A stretch of DNA of 64,000 nucleotides from Actinostola sp. cb2023 (GCA_033675265.1 JAUJYZ010000309.1:1-64000); one strand, 5' to 3'; shown: positions 36,792-48,308, numbered from the stretch's first letter. Notes: a model not told the origin generated them from the letters alone. A program made the numbers and translations.

Positions 36792-37245
36792 GCTGAACTA
36801 CTCTTGTTTGTACCACCAACATGGCCGCTGCGTCTTTGTACTTTAAATCTCCAGGGACTGTTTCGGCAAATCAGCAATTGATAACAATAGCTCAATGCTA
36901 CAGTGGCCATACCCTTCTCCCTTCTTAGGTAGTCGGGTCTTTCGTTGACGTCATAAATAAAACCAGATGTCGCGGGTTCGGATTACTGTTGGGGGTTCGG
37001 ATATCTAAAGGTCACCAGAAACAAATACAGACAGACAAATACAGCTTCGGAGAGCTTATAACCAATACGGAAAATACAAATATTACCCAAAATACTGACT
37101 TTACGTGACCTGTTGCCCGTGGTCCAACAGTGTTGTGTCCAATAATGTTGCATGGACGATGCTGCATCCGTTTGAACAGTCCTTAAAGAATTACGCCATT
37201 TTTTAAGCATATAATCTTATATAATCGCAATATCGATAAAATATT
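36792..37245. other. Unassigned, with a partial copy of the 37.3-kb repeat
   Basis: accaacatggccgctgcgtc and tttgtactttaaatctccag at 36815-36858 repeat the second half of the tandem unit at 37246. The rest shows no gene; no GPCR TM7 remnant is present. Confidence 0.5.
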
Positions 37246-37511
37246 GCTGGTTTTCACGTGACGTCATAGCGGCCATGTTGGTTCCTGATAACAAACATTC
37301 CTCATTAACTTCTCTTGTTTGTTCAACCAACATGGCCGCTGCGTCTTTGTACTTTAAATCTCCAGTGATTGCAACCCAGCTGGTTTTCACGTGACGTCAT
37401 GGCGGCCATGTTGGTTCCTGATAACAAACATTCCTCATTAACTTCTCTTGTTTGTTCAACCAACATGGCCGCTGCGTCTTTGTTATTTATTTCTCAAGGG
37501 ATTGATTGCAA
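37246..37511. repeat. Tandem pair of ~132-bp palindromic units with CRE/E-box
   Basis: Two adjacent units begin gctggttttcacgtgacgtc and contain ggcggccatgttgg and its complement ccaacatggccgc, so each is internally palindromic. The overlapping CACGTG and TGACGTCA motifs are bZIP/bHLH-like sites, probably incidental parts of a mobile element end. Confidence 0.65.
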
Positions 37512-38144
37512 CCCAGCAATTGAGTAAATGAAAGAAAAATGCTGCATTTCGATTGGCCGAGATTTATTTATAGATTGTCGATGGTTGTTCGTTATAAGTG
37601 GCCCGAGTACGCACGCACTTTAAGTAATGTTAACATATGAACTAGACAACTGAACGGCAATGCACGATGGAATGTTTATTTTTTTATGTTTAAAACTGAT
37701 ACGTGATCTCATTAGCTTAAACATTAAAATTGCCAAAAAGGTATAATATTTCCGTTTTGCTTAGATGTCATGTTTGTCTGATATCCATTGGCATTGACAA
37801 ATTGTATCTGGGCGCAATCTAGTAAAATAAGCAACATTCTTCGCTATTGTCTTGGGCTGTTCTGATTGGTTAGATATCAAACATTTTCCATAAAAATATC
37901 CGAAATATTTGCTTTCCTTTATTTTTACATTGAAATATTATTATGTGTCATCCACTCTTTCTGTAGTCTTAAAATTAGAGATAGTATTCTATGTGGGACA
38001 GAGCAGCCCTCATTTGACCGACTGCCTTCTAATTTGTAGACATATTAACTTGGATTTTCTTATCCAACTTATTGAAATAGTTTAGACTTTGCCGAAAATG
38101 TGAAAACGTGTCGTGGTTTCAATATCCGATGAAACACTTGCTCG
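37512..38144. other. Unassigned; one orphan copy of the GPCR promoter block
   Basis: The complement of 37545-37572 reads ggccaatcgaaatgcagcat then ttttctt, nearly identical to 12132-12159 upstream of GPCR 1, but no receptor follows on the minus strand. Nothing else is recognised. Confidence 0.4.
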
Positions 38145-38148
38145 TTAA

Positions 38149-38529
38149 AGTGTCTATCGCCCCTGTGAGATTGTTTAAAAAAAATATATCTCAATATGCA
38201 AATTTGATGACGTCTACTAAGACTTCATTTATTATACAAAAACGCCCTTGTGCTGATTATTGACATTTGAAAACTTACAGAATATTTTCACAGTCTTTAT
38301 AAATGAATCTATAACTTTTTTGCCCATTTAAAAAAATAAGTTCTTCTTGAAAAAGTCTAAATAAGTTATGGCAAATTCCTTAGTAGACGTCATCAAATTT
38401 GCATATTGAGATTTCAAACCTCTATAACTCATAAACGCAAGAGTTCAAATCACAAAATACTGAACCCACCAACTATTCAGCTTATGTTGAATATATTTTT
38501 AAAACAATTTCATAGGGGTGATAGGCACT
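38149..38529. mobile_element. TTAA-flanked MITE with an empty site in copy B
   Basis: agtgtctatcgcccctgtg and the complement of cataggggtgataggcact form the ends, and further in aaatttgatgacgtctacta is mirrored by tagtagacgtcatcaaattt. TTAA lies at both sides (38145-38148, 38530-38533). The duplicate at 49487 reads cttgctcgTTAAcgttgg without the element. This is the pattern of a piggyBac-type TTAA insertion. Confidence 0.9.
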
Positions 38530-39864
38530 TTAACGTTGGAGATACTTATGAAATTCATGAATAATTAATGAGCACAATTACAATAGAAATCATAAGCGGA
38601 ACGAGTATCTTTAAATCGACAAGAGATTCGTTCTGATTTGCATTAAGCTTTAACTTTGATTTTCTCAGTCAAATCAATTTGTTTCTTCAAAATTATAGCA
38701 AAACATGGAGTGATACATCGTTGGATTTGATAAGTGAGTAAAAGTATTCGCGTCCGACATTGATGGGCATCAAAAAGACTCACCCGCGGCTCGCCCTTTG
38801 AAGTGTCCATAAAGGCCTCTCACTAGTATTTTAACTATCACATAAAACACCGCGTAGGTGAAACATCCAGCAGTGTTTTATATCAGATAAAACACGTACT
38901 GCGAGTTTATTAAACGGCTTAAAAAATCCGTACCTTCATTTAATATTTTCTGAAAAAATATTCAAGATTGAAATAATTTTGGCCAAGAAAATCCAAGTTA
39001 AACTAGTATGCAAATAGGACGAATCTATCTCAAAAATATAGACATTGTCACGATTATGATTTTCATTTTAAAAAGAAATTAAACACATCTTCCGTGCTTT
39101 CACACGCTTATGAAAACCGAGGTACGTTTGGGAGAATTCGATCGAGAGCACATCAGTTTAAACACGAGACGTAGTCGAGTGTTTGGACCTGCTCGAGAAT
39201 TCTCCGACCCAAACGTACGCATAAATGACCCCAAAAATGATCAGATTGAATTTTTATGAAAATCCCAAAACTGATATTAGTTTGTTCTTCTCTTGATAAC
39301 AACACTAAAATCGAAAACCGTTTTAAAATTGGACGAGGGAACTAAAGTTATGTATATTTTTAACTTGATTTTTTTCCCGGGAAAAATTGGCGGGAAATAA
39401 TTCATACAAAACCATGGGGTAAAACAAAAGTGAAGGAAATAGTTCTTTTTGAAAGCAAAAACGTCGACTATTCGTGATCGTGGTTCTCAGTGCTGAACGA
39501 AACGTGGACAGAACCGATCGATGGAGCAACCATGCTTGTACAAACTCGCTCATCGCCAGAAATTCCGGTCATCCTGAGCCGGCATTCACTCAGCACAGCA
39601 GTGACTTCTATTACAAGCGAAGTATGTAATAAAAAACACAAAATCTTAATTTCTACTTCTCCTGAGTTCAGTGTTCAAAATGTTCCGGTAGGGATAGAAA
39701 GCAGGACATGTAATAAAGACAATGACACACAAATCAGCGATCAGTTGTTTAATTTGATGTGTACTTTCTAAATGTTAAAGCAAGCTCCAGAAGCTTAAAT
39801 CATTACAATTGCAAAGCTTAAAGAAGAAATAACCCACGTTACAACACACTTCAACCACTACAGA

Positions 39865-39960
39865 AAAATCTGAGCCCCAGGTGGGAAACGAACCCACGAC
39901 CTGCCGATTTTCTAGACGGTTGCTCTACCACTGACTACTGATTATCTGAGGGTTGAGTGT
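39865..39960 (-). mobile_element. tRNA-derived SINE or tRNA relic
   Basis: On the minus strand TCAGTGGTAGAGCA (39921-39934) is a good A box and GGTTCGTTTCC (39884-39894) is a B box with one change. The spacing is that of a tRNA gene, but the acceptor stem is not complementary, so a SINE head or pseudogene is more likely than a functional tRNA. Confidence 0.55.
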
Positions 39961-40109
39961 GATAACCGTCAGTTATTAAATGTCAGAATTTATGTATTAC
40001 AAAGCTTGTATGGAAGTTTCGAAAAAACATCAAGACTATACGATATTAGAATTGAGAGTTTTAGTATGAATTTGAAGTGTTTGGAAAAATGCTTCCCTCA
40101 TACCTTGAA

Positions 40110-40772
40110 CATGACCCGGCCGGAAAGCAAGCGATGAAAATCGATGATCGGAAACCAATCGAACAATCGATATCAATCGATGACAATTAATCGATTGATA
40201 TCGATTGTTTTTGGGCAATCGATCACCAATCGATAGTCACATAAGAACAACAACAACAACAACAACATTTTATTTATTTATTTAGCACCTGAATTGGATA
40301 CAGTATTATACAGTACTACTACTAGAAAAATACCAATCGATTGTTATCTTATCGATGGAAAGCCGTTGGAAAAGCCACGAAGTCAATGCTGTTCTTTCCA
40401 AGTCCAACAAGGAGAAAACTTAGTATTTCTAGCTCATAAAAAGAGAGGCAGGCGTGGAAACGCTTTCAAGAAGCGCAAATATTGTCTTATCTTATCTCTG
40501 ATCTAACCGCTAATTGGAGGATGGCGAGACAAAAGTATGTGAAAACATTACTAAAGACGGTCCGGTCCGCGCTGTAATGACCGAATTAACGCAAGCAACT
40601 CGATGAAAATCGAACTCAGTATTTTAGGGCGATAACAATCGATAACAATCTATCAAAGGTCACAGATGTTTGCTTCATCGATTGGCCATCGATTATCAAT
40701 ATCAATCGATTAATTGATATTGATTGTTATCGATTGATACGATTTCATCGATTGCATCTGAGCCGGGACATG
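40110..40772. mobile_element. Inverted element packed with ATCGATT motifs
   Basis: catgacccggc at the left is mirrored by gccgggacatg at the right. Inside each end are 90-150 bp of repeated caatcgat/atcgattg words that can pair with each other. The middle holds (aac)n, (attt)n and AT-rich filler without genes. Confidence 0.6.
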
Positions 40773-40820
40773 AATAGCTGAAGACTCTAATTCGCTTCCA
40801 TTTGAGCCGCTACAACTCAA

Positions 40821-41143
40821 TAGACCTTTTTACCAATACGGCGGCCATTTAGGTTTCTATTGTTTTGGCTAAAACATTATGGGATGCTCAGGGTGCAAAT
40901 GACCCAAAAACTCCCAAAAACTGTACATGTGGAGTCGCGTCAATATATTATTTTTCTATTTCACTCTAACCATAGTGTTGTATGGCTTACTATCTATACT
41001 ACATGTGTTGTGTATTGTTGTATAATTTTGTACAAATTCATTTCTTTAAAATAGGTTTTCGTAGTTTTTCATGGACAAATGGTTACTAGCTTGCACCCTG
41101 GGCATCCCATAATTCAAGATGGCCGCCGTATCGGTAAAAAAGT
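40821..41143. mobile_element. MITE (tagacctttttacc family), copy 1
   Basis: tagacctttttaccaatacg and ggcggccat at the left are mirrored by atggccgcc and gtatcggtaaaaaagta at the right. The same family occurs at 54778-55110, but at a different site of the duplication unit, so the two are independent insertions. Confidence 0.75.
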
Positions 41144-42068
41144 ATATATTCGATGTATCTTTTTTTTTATTCCTTTTTGACCTTAAACTTGACTCTGTTT
41201 GGGAGTTGTAATGGAGTCATACAGTTTGGCAGTTGTTTCAATGTCGAATGGTGTTTAATTCACTAAAGGAGCCTTATTGAACGTGTTTTGGAGTGAATTT
41301 GACTGATACGTGACTGCCGGCTCAGGATGACCGGAATTTCTGTCGATAGTAAAACTGTTTTGAATACTGTGCAGTGTCTGAGTAGTAGTGCTTTGAATTT
41401 GTCTCGGTGCTTCCTTCAATAATTGTTTTGGCAGCTGGGAGCGAGTGCCTGGGCGAGAACAATGACATTGCTGCTCTGTTGGAGCTTAGCTTGTTGGAAG
41501 ATGACCGGGAGTTGTAGCTAATTGCAAGTGACTGCTCGTTTCAGTGATCCGAAATGCCTGGCTATTATGTGGCGGAAGGATATCCCAGCGTTTGACCAAA
41601 TAATGATAGCAGTTGCCGGCCCTAACACAATGATTTGTATAGCTCTTGGAGAGATTCTCGTTGACACTCAATTATTTCATCACATTTCCAAGCTTGTTTT
41701 ACGCGCGGTATTCATTGGTTTTCATATCATCGAAATCAGAAGGTTTTTTTTCTTTTTAGTGGTTCACGCGTAAGTTAATTTCAAAGTTTTGAACGTCATC
41801 ATCAGCCATTTAAGTAAATATTGCTTGCGAAAATGTCGTAAACAGAACAAAATTAGGTAGTTTTAGGTCAGAGAAAGTCGAACATTCTCGGTCATTAATT
41901 ATTCATCAATTATTTTTATGCAACTCTGATTAAAAGTTCCTTGAATTGAATGACAGCTGTGACTGGCATGTTGGCGGGTTTGAAAATGGGCTACTCAACT
42001 CCAAGGGCCAAAAAAGAAGAAGAATATATATATATATATCATATATATCACTTTTTTAACGTGTCAAA

Positions 42069-42494
42069 TAGGCCAATTCAAGGTTAATTCCGCCATTTTG
42101 TAGGGGGTGCAAACACGGCTAATTTCAGTCAAAACATTGTCACTTTGAGGTCCAATACCTCCAATCGACTTTGTTCGATTTTCGAATTGAAAGTTGTTTT
42201 CAATTAATATTAGCTAAAATATTGTTGTGACTGAAAATGAGACTATAAAGAGCATTTAAACTATATTTACAGCTATTTTAAATCTGCCCGTAGTTCTTAT
42301 AATTTTTTTACTAATTATATAGCATATTCTCGTATGTATATCACAGCGTATATACCTTTTAAAAGAAATATAGATTTTGAAAAGCCGAAAAGATCGAACA
42401 GCCGGTTATAACAGCTCTGTGTGTCCATACTACTGAGAAATTAGCCGTGTTTGCACCCCCTACAAGATGGCGGAATTAACCTTGGATTGGTCTA
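42069..42494. mobile_element. MITE (taggccaattc family), in duplication copy A
   Basis: taggccaattcaaggttaat..ccgccattttgtagggggtg and cacggctaattt are mirrored at the right end (aaattagccgtgtttgcac, ggattggtcta) over about 57 bp. It is present at the same site in copy B, so it predates the duplication. Confidence 0.85.
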
Positions 42495-42495
42495 A

Positions 42496-42739
42496 TGGAG
42501 ACACGACTCTCACACTCACTAATTCTTTCCACGTACATTCTATATTCTATACACCCAGCACTCATCTCACTAGTGTGGACCTCTCACACTAGTTTGGACA
42601 CGACTCTCACACTCACTTCTTACTACATTATACATTATGATATTCTATACACCCAGCACTCATCTCACTAGTGTGGACACGACTCTCACACTCACTTCTT
42701 ACATTCAGATATTCTGTACACCCAACACTCATCTCACTT
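42496..42739 (+). repeat. 72-bp minisatellite, about 3 units
   Basis: The unit carries acacgactctcacactcac, ttcttactacattctgata, ttct(a/g)tacacccaacact and catctcactagtgtgg. Units here are less regular than in the allelic array in copy B (52361-53244). Confidence 0.85.
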
Positions 42740-42905
42740 CGTTTTTATTGAGGGAGGAAAACCGGAGTACCCGGAGAAAAACCCTCGAAGCAAGGGAGAG
42801 AACGAACTGACAAACTCAAATCAACATATGATCCCAGGTCCGGGAATTGAACCAGGCACCACAGCGGCGAGTGGCGAGAGGCACAGCCACTCGGCACCCA
42901 AGCTT
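42740..42905 (-). mobile_element. tRNA-derived SINE, copy A
   Basis: On the minus strand a tRNA-like head has GAGTGGCTGTG (A-box-like) and GGTTCAATTCC (B box), followed by ctcgagg-type body sequence with gggtttttctccgggtactc and cggttttcctccctcaataa. The body motif is widespread among invertebrate SINEs. It directly abuts the minisatellite. Confidence 0.6.
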
Positions 42906-43338
42906 CTACGGCTAGAAGATGGAGTATCTCTTACATAATCATCACTGACAAGAATGTATCAGTTCCATTTTGTAAAACGGTGTTTGATCATGTTGCGGCC
43001 TAATTCTTGTTCGAGTAATAAAGCTGTTCCTTTCCAGCTGACCGAAGAACCATAAACTCAGACCATTTCCTATACGTATTTTGTTAACGCATTAACAAAA
43101 CATAGACATTGAACAAACAATGTTAATCTCAAGAGGTTTGAAATAGAACACTTTACCACACTTGAGAGTAATCTCGCAATCTGATTGGCTGGGTTGCCGT
43201 TGTAAATAAAATTACTGTCTATTTTCTTATCCTGTAATTGTCGGCAAATCTCAAAGCCGTAGGGTTTTTGAAAAACACAGGAGATATGTGATCTATGGGA
43301 ATAACATAAAATCCTCCAAGCATCTCGCTCATATCATT

Positions 43339-43363
43339 CTGATGATGACGGTAGTCGAAAACG
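43339..43363 (+). other. Hammerhead-ribozyme-like core, copy A
   Basis: CTGATGA (43339-43345), a short hairpin GAC-ggta-GTC and GAAA (43357-43360) follow in the order of a hammerhead core, with one extra base before the stem. Such cores are known at the ends of Penelope-like elements. Stems I and III could not be completed, so activity is not claimed. Confidence 0.4.
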
Positions 43364-43526
43364 TTTAAGAGGATATTTTTTTACGAACGCGCGTATCGAG
43401 CGCCAAAAACCAATAGGATGGAAAATACTTTCTGTACAAGGCTAAAACTGCTTTAGAAAAGAGTTCAAGTTATTTGTTTGTTGGACAGATGAAGAGCCAC
43501 TTCGGTGGAAATACTGTCATTAAACC

Positions 43527-44330
<804 letters not shown>

Positions 44331-44773
44331 TTTGACCAGTAAAAGTGAAATTAGAGTGTTAATCCAAAGTGAAATTTTGATTTGAAAACTGTCCACATGG
44401 GCTAGATCTGTATAATTGCTAGTATTGCTGATACTTTTCCTCTTAATTACCTCAAATTTGAAACAAAAAGCAGGAAAATGGCTTTGTACAACGCTAAAAT
44501 CGAAATTCAAACTGTCCAGAAGGGCTGTTTTTTTTGGCGCTTTTTGCGGATATTACGCGATGTTGAAGTTAATATCCTCTTAATTTATATTTTGTCGTAA
44601 TACTTATTAGCCTATGTCCTACAATACAGGAGATAAACTTAATCCCAATTAAATGCAAATTACACGAGAAAACCATCATTCAGATCTATGTTTTTATTAA
44701 TTTTTATTTGAATACTGAGAAGATTGAAATGAAAACCATCACAGTCCTGAACGTGCTTTTTCATAATCATCAA

Positions 44774-45478
44774 CAGGGGCGTAGCGTGCTTTTTTCCCAA
44801 TGTACGCACAGAGCAACGAGCGCCGAAGGACGGTGAGTTTCTAGGCGGGTGAGGGGGCATGCCCCCTTCTGGAAATTTAGAATTCTAGAGTCTTGGAAAT
44901 ACCATTTTCTTCGTTTTCCAGCGGACTTTCTCGCTACATAAAATACATAGTAAAATGCATCTATCACTCAGTTTTTTTGGGATTTATGTAAAGGATTTAT
45001 ATAAAGCTTATATACTGTTACCGAGATCTATTAGCGATATAACAACCCGATAGGCGATGCCGGGTTTTTTGGTATTTATTTTGTTTGAGACTCAGTTAAT
45101 AACAATAATAACACTTTATTTAATGAGGATGTTTTTATGTAATGAGGAGTTCACTGGGGCTGCTACATGTTTTCTCCGGGATTTTCACTGGTCGAGACGA
45201 CTACGTCGCTGCAGATAACTTTGACGAGCGGCGAACGGGAGAGCTGATAGGGGGTGCGGGGGCATGCTCCCCGAAAATTTTTGAAATATAGGGTCTCTGA
45301 AATAGCATTTCCTGCCTTCTGAGAGTAGTTTCCAGGAAGTTTACACTGAGTCAGCTGTTAAGATTTGGTCTTAGATTTCATTTTTATTTTAATATTTTTG
45401 TTTTTTATAATATTTATATTTTAAGGATTTTAAATTGTACGCACGTGCGTACGTGCGTATATGCACGCTACGCCTCTG
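44774..45478. mobile_element. hAT-like non-autonomous element with an empty site in copy B
   Basis: caggggcgtagcgtgc at the left is mirrored by gcacgctacgcctctg at the right, flanked by direct ATCAA repeats (44769-44773 and 45479-45483). Copy B reads cataatcatcaaacattgc at 54470 with a single ATCAA. The ends are typical of the hAT superfamily; a five-base duplication is short for it, so the class is tentative. Confidence 0.8.
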
Positions 45479-45987
45479 ATCAAACATTGCACAGCTGGAC
45501 ACATTCATAAACATGGACGTTTATCGTCAGCACAAGGAGTCCAAATATAGGTAGTACGTGTTGTGCTTCTTGAATACCGGCTAAAGTCTTGTATACGTTA
45601 GGCACGTGCATATGTTCATTGATGGAATTTGTGTTCTTAACAGAGTGCCAAGCCTCTAAAAATACTAGTCGTCTAGATCATTGTTGGCATCGGTCTATGA
45701 TTCGCGTTTTCTCAATATCAAATTCGTGTTGTATACTTTTTTGGTTCTCTTCCAATAGGGAATTCTGGTCTCCAAGAAAAACTGCTCTTTTTTTGATCAA
45801 AAGATATTTGACTATAAATAATATCTTTGTATATATGTTCCTAGCTACATTATTTCCCTCTAAATTAACTACTTTTGTGATAAATAGTTAATCAGTAGTG
45901 CTGTTTCCATTCGAATACCAATGTGGTGCCGGTGGGCAACCTTGAGTAGTTGATCTCTTATCTACTCTAGTGTTTTCCTACTGTCCA

Positions 45988-47091
45988 CTAAGTAGCTTCT
46001 CCTGGATCGGTATTCTGGGATTCTTGACAATCTCTTCTTCTTCTTCTATCAGGTTGTATTTCTCTGTTTTGGACTGGTTCAAGTTCGACAGAATGTCTTC
46101 TGTTGACGCTTCGGCTGGTTGTTCTACACACTAATCTAATTGCGGCTTCTCGAAAATCAGACAAGAAAACGATGTAGATACAAGGACTGAAGCAAGAATT
46201 GACAAGAGGAAGAATAATGGATACCATGAAAAATAAAGTGGACCAGTCGAGACAGACAGAAAGAGCACCGTATCCTATCTTGAAAGTGACACTAAGTGTC
46301 CATTCAAAATAGAAAATGATATATGGAAGCCAGCAACACGAGTAGAGTAGCAATGAACACAAAACCATACGCACTGCTGCAGTAATCCGTTTTTTTCGTG
46401 CTTGTCTTTGTGGTTCGGGAAGACTGGCTTCAATCGCTTGAGGTTTTAACAGTCTTCGTGAAGTTAGAATGCTTAGCGAGAAAATTGTACAAAACACAAT
46501 GATCATTAAAGAAAAGTAAATGTCTGTCAATATTGCCACTTCAAACAATTTTGGACTAAAACAAAAATTTCCGAACGTAGTAGAGTAGAAGACATTTACA
46601 AAATAAAGATGATAAGCTGTTAGGATTACGGCAATCACCCAGGAGCAAGCGAGTACTGCCACGCGATGACTTAGGGTGTATGGTCGAGATCTCCTCGCAA
46701 ATAGCCAGGTTGCTCTGAATCGTTCAATGCTGATTATCAAAAGAGTTAAGAGCGATTCGGTGGCTGAGAGGTAAAAAACAAATACTGCAGTCTTGCAAAT
46801 GATTTCGCCCAAAACATTGTTGACTAGTGATAATTGAGCATGGGACGTAACAAACTGAAGAGGCATCGTAAGTATCACAAGAGTATCTGACACGGCCATG
46901 TTGATGATCAAATGATGCAGGTTTTTCCGTACAGTGTATCTACAAGCGAGTAGAATGACAAAGATGTTGCCAGAAATCCCAAATCCACTCAATAGTGAGA
47001 CAGCTATTACTTTAACAGTTCGTGTAAAGTCACTCTGAGGTTGGAACAACTTGCAGTCTCCATATATGGTGCTGTTAGCTGAGTAGTTCAT
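45988..47091 (-). CDS. Class A (rhodopsin-like) G protein-coupled receptor, orphan (GPCR 3)
   Basis: The intronless 367-residue receptor starts MNYSANSTIYGDC and ends DPGEAT. It has the GN motif in TM1, MAVSD in TM2, SIERF at the end of TM3, a TM4 tryptophan, CCWLP in TM6 and SPCIY in TM7, followed by the FREAA helix 8 and a charged C-tail of about 60 residues. It is very close to GPCR 4 and to the broken GPCR 2, and differs from GPCR 1 mainly in ECL1-ECL2 (SHAQLSLVNN, NVFYSTTFGNFC), the likely ligand-facing loops. It lies in segmental duplication copy A, with its promoter at 47092-47186. An integral plasma-membrane receptor is expected. The ligand is unknown. Confidence 0.92.
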   Translation of the reverse strand: MNYSANSTIYGDCKLFQPQSDFTRTVKVIAVSLLSGFGISGNIFVILLACRYTVRKNLHHLIINMAVSDTLVILTMPLQFVTSHAQLSLVNNVLGEIICKTAVFVFYLSATESLLTLLIISIERFRATWLFARRSRPYTLSHRVAVLACSWVIAVILTAYHLYFVNVFYSTTFGNFCFSPKLFEVAILTDIYFSLMIIVFCTIFSLSILTSRRLLKPQAIEASLPEPQRQARKKRITAAVRMVLCSLLLYSCCWLPYIIFYFEWTLSVTFKIGYGALSVCLDWSTLFFMVSIILPLVNSCFSPCIYIVFLSDFREAAIRLVCRTTSRSVNRRHSVELEPVQNREIQPDRRRRRDCQESQNTDPGEAT

Positions 47092-47186
47092 GCCGGTTGT
47101 GATTTCTTGAAAACTGAATTAAACCCAACAGTGGCGTAGTTTATATCAGGATGACATAAGAAAAATACAGCAATTCCATTGGCTTA
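47092..47186 (-). promoter_or_regulatory. CCAAT/TATA-like proximal promoter of GPCR 3
   Basis: On the minus strand AGCCAAT (near 47178-47185) leads to gatataaactacgccactg (TATA box at about 47145) and gggtttaattcagttttc. A ggc triplet precedes the ATG where the paralogs have cacaaccATG. About 20 bp upstream of the CCAAT box the unit is interrupted by a Penelope-like fragment. Confidence 0.6.
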
Positions 47187-47204
47187 CGACAATGATATTC
47201 TCAT

Positions 47205-47985
47205 CAATAATGATTTGCTAATACATAGACAGAAAAAAAATTATGACCAAATATATGACCGACGTTTCGGAGTCATTATGACACCATTATCAAGGTGAAG
47301 TGACGAGAAATTCAATGAATAATAGTCTAAACGTTTGCAAATGAACATAGGAAAGTTATGTAAACAGTTTGGCACGTATAGAGTCTGATTGGACGTTGAA
47401 ACTTAGTCTTAATTGTTTTATTAGCAGCATTTCGTGCACCAAACGTAACAATCAAATTTGTTTTCGCACTTCTTAAGTACACGAAAGTGCTTATGAATGT
47501 CTCCTGGGGCCATGTCGTGCTTGGCGCGATAATGTTTGTATACGTAGATGGAAGAAGATTGTTGCTTGTGTGCAGCTCACGTTCATGCAAATAATAATAA
47601 TAATAATAATAATATTTAATCTTTAAGGAGGAAGCGCCCTTCACATAACGTGGTTTTCAGGGAGGTCCTCAAATAATATACAATAGAATGAAAATAATAA
47701 AATGTAAAAATGGATTAATATCAAACAACACATGCCCGCGTGTGTAGCCTACATATCCTGCATATATAGGCTACACACGCTGGCATTTGCATGAACGTGT
47801 GACTGGACGACACAAGCAACAATGCCAAACTGTTTACTTAACTTTCTTATGCTAATTTGCAAACGATTAAGACTATTATTCTTTGAATTCCTCATCACTT
47901 CACCTTGATAATGGTGTCACATGATGACTCCGAAATGTTGGTCATATATTTTGTCATATATTTTTGCCTGTCTATGTTAATTATT
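47205..47985 (-). mobile_element. Truncated Penelope-like element with inverted terminal copies
   Basis: The minus strand at 47330-47590 reads YRAKHDMAPGDIHKHFRVLKKC then ENKFDC, the C-terminal part of the GIY-YIG endonuclease domain of Penelope-like elements, with stops and a frameshift after it. The same terminal block (gaccgacgtttcggag..accattatcaaggtgaag) occurs in both orientations, at 47258-47310 and 47880-47950. Paired inverted ends are a known Penelope-like arrangement. It is inserted between the promoter and the distal upstream block of GPCR 3; copy B lacks it. Confidence 0.7.
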
Positions 47986-48060
47986 GTTAAGCGCTATTGG
48001 TTTTTTTTTAGAAGAAATAACGCTATATAAATAAAGATTATTATTATTATTATTATTATG
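47986..48060 (+). mobile_element. Retroposon 3' tail with (ATT)n
   Basis: gttaagcgctattgg..aacgctatataaataaag followed by ATT repeats resembles 61535-61600 (aagcgccattggg..ggcgctatataaaa, ATT tail). It is the non-coding tail of a LINE or SINE family. Confidence 0.5.
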
Positions 48061-48261
48061 ACATTTATTCATTTATTTCTAAATTAATTGTTTAGAGCTT
48101 TGGTAATCATTTTTTTCGTATAAATGTCAAATCAAATGTGTTTATAAAGTAGCAATAATAATGTTGTTGTTATTGCAAAATGTAGTGTCAATGATGGTGA
48201 ACATGGCGATGGGTGATCAAGTCTCATTGACGAAACAGAATCCATAAACAATAAAACAATT

Positions 48262-48267
48262 GTCTAA

Positions 48268-48308
<41 letters not shown>

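Larger units (their letters stand above)
39551..41349. mobile_element. 1.8-kb composite insertion with inverted ends
   Basis: catcgccagaaattccggtc/atcctgagccggca on the left is mirrored by tgccggctcaggatgaccgg/aatttctgtcgatag on the right. In copy B the flanks aaactcgct and aaaactgttt are joined directly at about 50628, so this is an insertion. Inside are a tRNA-like SINE, an ATCGATT-rich inverted element and a further MITE, implying nesting. A 93-codon frame spanning its left edge (39490-39771) is not recognised. Confidence 0.75.

Noticed and set aside
39871..39945. Functional tRNA gene on the minus strand
   Set aside because: A and B boxes are present but the acceptor stem does not pair, and the B box has a change; a SINE head is more likely.
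41522..41773. 83-residue frame (AVAGPNTMICIALGEILVDT) repeated at 50785-51033
   Set aside because: Its copy is frame-disturbed in the duplication, and neither strand gives a recognised protein; treated as shared non-coding sequence.
47260..47310. Active hammerhead ribozyme in the gaccgacgtttcggagtc block
   Set aside because: Read on the minus strand the core is TTGATAA instead of CTGATGA, changing positions needed for cleavage; only the architecture is similar.
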